Source: Cristatella mucedo
Lineage: Eukaryota > Bryozoa > Phylactolaemata > Cristatellidae
Length of the DNA stretch: 64,000 nucleotides
Direction of reading: 5' to 3'
Assembly: GCA_009760855.2 (NCBI GenBank)
Contig: WPIO01000008.1
Location: forward strand, 6,767,501 to 6,831,500
This document shows positions 1 through 64,000 of the stretch, in pieces. Positions within the stretch are counted from its first letter, which is position 1. Each line of letters opens with the position of its first letter. The notes beneath the pieces are model-generated. The model was given only the letters and a program-made list of their open reading frames with translations, had not been told where the DNA came from and did not search any database. The translations under genes and the position numbers were made by a program.

Positions 1-392
1 AGCGGCTTTCGGTATGCATTCGGTACCCAACAGACTTCGTCTCACGCAAAAAAGAGAAAGCGGGAAGCATAGCAGAGTCAGGAGAGCAGTTGAGGTAGTG
101 AGTAGCATAGAAGTAGCAGTTCAGGACCGCTGAAAAAGATGTGCCATAGTCGGCAGTTGGAGAGTAGTTGTCGTTGCGTAAGAATTGTGGACGAGTTCCA
201 CAGTCTAGGACCTGCAGAGCTAAAGCTTCTGTCGCCAACTGTCTTTAAGCGGAGGAATGGGACAGCTAATTTATTGTCTACATAGGACCTGAGGGCACGA
301 GCAGGCTGAAACTGATGCAGCAGTTCAGCTAGGTACGAAGGAGCTAAGTCGTGGCAGGCCTTGTGGGTCAGCGTAAGAACTTTGCTCGGCAT
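1..392 (-). mobile_element. LINE-A 3' fragment (CR1/L2-like RT C-terminus), copy 1
   Basis: The minus strand encodes the C-terminal end of a CR1/L2-type ORF2: APSYLAELLHQF, then LKTVGDRSFSSAGPRLWNS. It resembles 35.02-35.37 kb at about three bases in four. It is cut by the window edge and 5'-truncated. The rest of 456-1333 shows no gene or repeat that I recognise. Confidence 0.75.
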
Positions 393-455
393 AAGTAAAG
401 CCCCTGGATAGATTTAATTTTCTTAGGGTGCTATACAAATGAATTATGTTATATT
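386..455 (+). mobile_element. SINE-A 3' tail fragment
   Basis: The stretch ggcataagtaaagcccctgg, followed by an attttcttagggtgctatac-type sequence, matches the 3' end of the SINE-A copies at 61.7 and 49.0 kb. The tRNA part is missing. Confidence 0.65.
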
Positions 456-1333
456 TAAAGCAGTAACTTCTCAGCATCATATTATGCAATACAAGTATGT
501 GGTCCTTACCTTAACTTGACTGGTTAATGAATCGAAGGAGCTACCAACAAAAGTCGGATCGGCTAGTCCTAATGCCTTCTTACAGACAAAAAACTGATTA
601 GGTCATGTTTACACTGTGAGTCATGCAGCTGTCTTGTTCCTGTCTTCCTTCTTGTATTGAAGTTTACGAGGTCAGTTTTCCTCCAAGTTTTGCTTCCTAA
701 TTGCTCCACCTCCAAAGTTATCAAGTGAAAATACTTTTGTTGGGGAGGTATTAAAATGGATAGCTTTGACGAATTTCCAGGTGAATATTAACATCCGTAA
801 TTGCTTGTATTGTGAAGCCTCATTATGTGACTCTATATGACAAGCTCGAGGTGTCACATAAACAGGGAATCTCGTGAAACACCTCGATGAGTGTAAGGAT
901 CGAGTCAATCAACAATGCTTTTCATCAGCACTGAAGAATGAGTGAACTTGACGGTGCCTATGATTGGTCATTTGTTTAATCTTGCCTACTCCAAGAAATA
1001 GAACCACGTTTAGCTCTGACCCTTTGTTAAGTCTTTGCTAAGTCTTAGTCTGCCGTCCTGGAGACGTATGTACCTACGACTCAAGCTGGAAAGAAGCAAG
1101 ACTCGCCGTGCAAACTCGGCTTAAGTGTGTTTAAGGCCATACGTGTATCATGCAGAATATACCAAGAGCTCACTTTCTTGATGCACTGCAGCTGTCAAGA
1201 CTCTGAAAACGAGAGTGCTCATGTCCTTCTTGGCCCTCCCTACCCCCTACTCGGTCATCTTTCCTACCATCCCGACGATGAGGCAGCACTGGTAGGTAGG
1301 CAGCACTGGCAGGTATGCAGCCAGCTGCAGTAC

Positions 1334-63196
<61,863 letters not shown>

Positions 63197-63959
63197 CTGT
63201 TGATGCATGACTGATCAGCATTCTGAACCATACGACCAACCGATACATACGACCAGCCGATGACCAGCAAGCTGCATTTCAAAGCAAGTTTCATCCCCCT
63301 TCCTTCTCCTCGTCCATGCTGTCAACAACTTATATAATTATGAATGTAGATACAACACTTTAACTGACCCCATTGTTGATTCACTAGCAGGAGCTGACCA
63401 CTGGAAAAAGTACCTTTGCAATTTGCATACATAAATTATAATGACAAAATGTGGTCTCGTGTTTGTCATTAGAAATTGAAATTTAAAGGAATTAAAATTA
63501 ATATAATTTGAAAGTGCGTCCCATAAATGCAGGTCACTGCTGATTCACTAGCTGGTGCTGACCAATGGGAAAGGAGCACCCGAAAAAATAAACGTGATTG
63601 GCAATGCACTCTCATAGTTCAAAATCAAAATTAAATTTCATTGAACTGCATATAAATTAAGTTTAATTGCATTTGATAGTAACATTGATTAAATTATTTT
63701 GAAAAAAAAAAATATTTTTCCTTGTATAAAAATACCCTAAAACCTATAAGATTGCCCATCAGTGGGGTGGGTTCACCAGCACGTGGATGCTGAAGCCTGA
63801 CTTTCAAAAGATAGTAGCAGTTTTCCTGCGACTTTTGCAGACCAGCAATGTGCTTTCAACTATGGTAGTTTTTCAAAGTTCAACTTTCAACATCGTGAAG
63901 TGTGACTGACTAGATGACTAAGCGAATCGGGGTGTATATACATATATTGATCTGTTTAA

Positions 63960-64000
<41 letters not shown>
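63197..64000 (-). other. 5' intron running off the window, with terminal (TA)n(TG)n
   Basis: AT-rich intron with nothing recognised except a TA/TG microsatellite from 63958 to the edge. gttgattcactagcaggagctgaccactgg (approximate) near 63375 recurs near 63540, a diverged direct repeat of about 40 bases. Confidence 0.75.

Noticed and set aside
1-1333. A further 3' exon of the giant gene
   Set aside because: No Cys-rich reading in the minus frames with usable splice sites; only a LINE-A fragment and a SINE tail are visible.

Overview
This window looks like metazoan (probably invertebrate) nuclear DNA. The evidence is many GT-AG introns, phase-1 exon shuffling of extracellular cysteine-rich modules, tRNA-derived SINEs, CR1/L2-like LINE 3' ends and long AT, CT and TG microsatellites. 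I could not narrow the species further. No bacterial, organellar or viral gene was seen.

Almost the whole window is one giant gene on the minus strand. By hand I traced 53 consecutive coding exons from 63196 down to 1334. They sum to 13,401 nt, or 4,467 codons in one open frame, and the intron phases match at every junction. The chain enters from beyond the right edge and leaves beyond the left edge, so the start, any signal peptide, any membrane anchor and the stop are all outside the window. The protein is a tandem array of cysteine-rich modules of the ephrin-receptor-like (GCC2/GCC3) kind. Exons E1-E9 (about 63.2-55.8 kb) carry a short repeat of the form CPAGTYS-AG-C-C-CPAGY-C. Exons E10-E53 (54.8-1.3 kb) carry a longer supermodule: GYYCPxG, then CPxGTYxNxTG, then CxxCPAGxYC, then GLxAPTGxCxAGYYC. 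Most introns split the Gly codon just before the aromatic-Tyr-Cys motif, so exons behave as interchangeable units. The product is expected to be a very large, N-glycosylated, disulphide-rich extracellular or surface protein. Its function is unknown.

The introns hold the mobile elements. Two groups of CR1/L2-like LINE 3' fragments are present: group A at 0, 35 and 55 kb, and group B at 14, 16, 19, 20.5, 27, 28 and 45 kb. There are two tRNA-derived SINE families. SINE-A shares its 3' stem-loop tail with LINE-B; SINE-C has a near-perfect B box. There is one probable solo LTR of about 1.24 kb at 38.7-39.9 kb. A 550-bp CT microsatellite has grown inside a SINE-A copy at 40.2-40.9 kb. Two LINE-B copies lie directly beside splice donors, at exon E39 and exon E29.

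All exon boundaries and repeat limits were read by eye. Exon boundaries are supported by phase agreement. Repeat limits are approximate by 5-20 bases.
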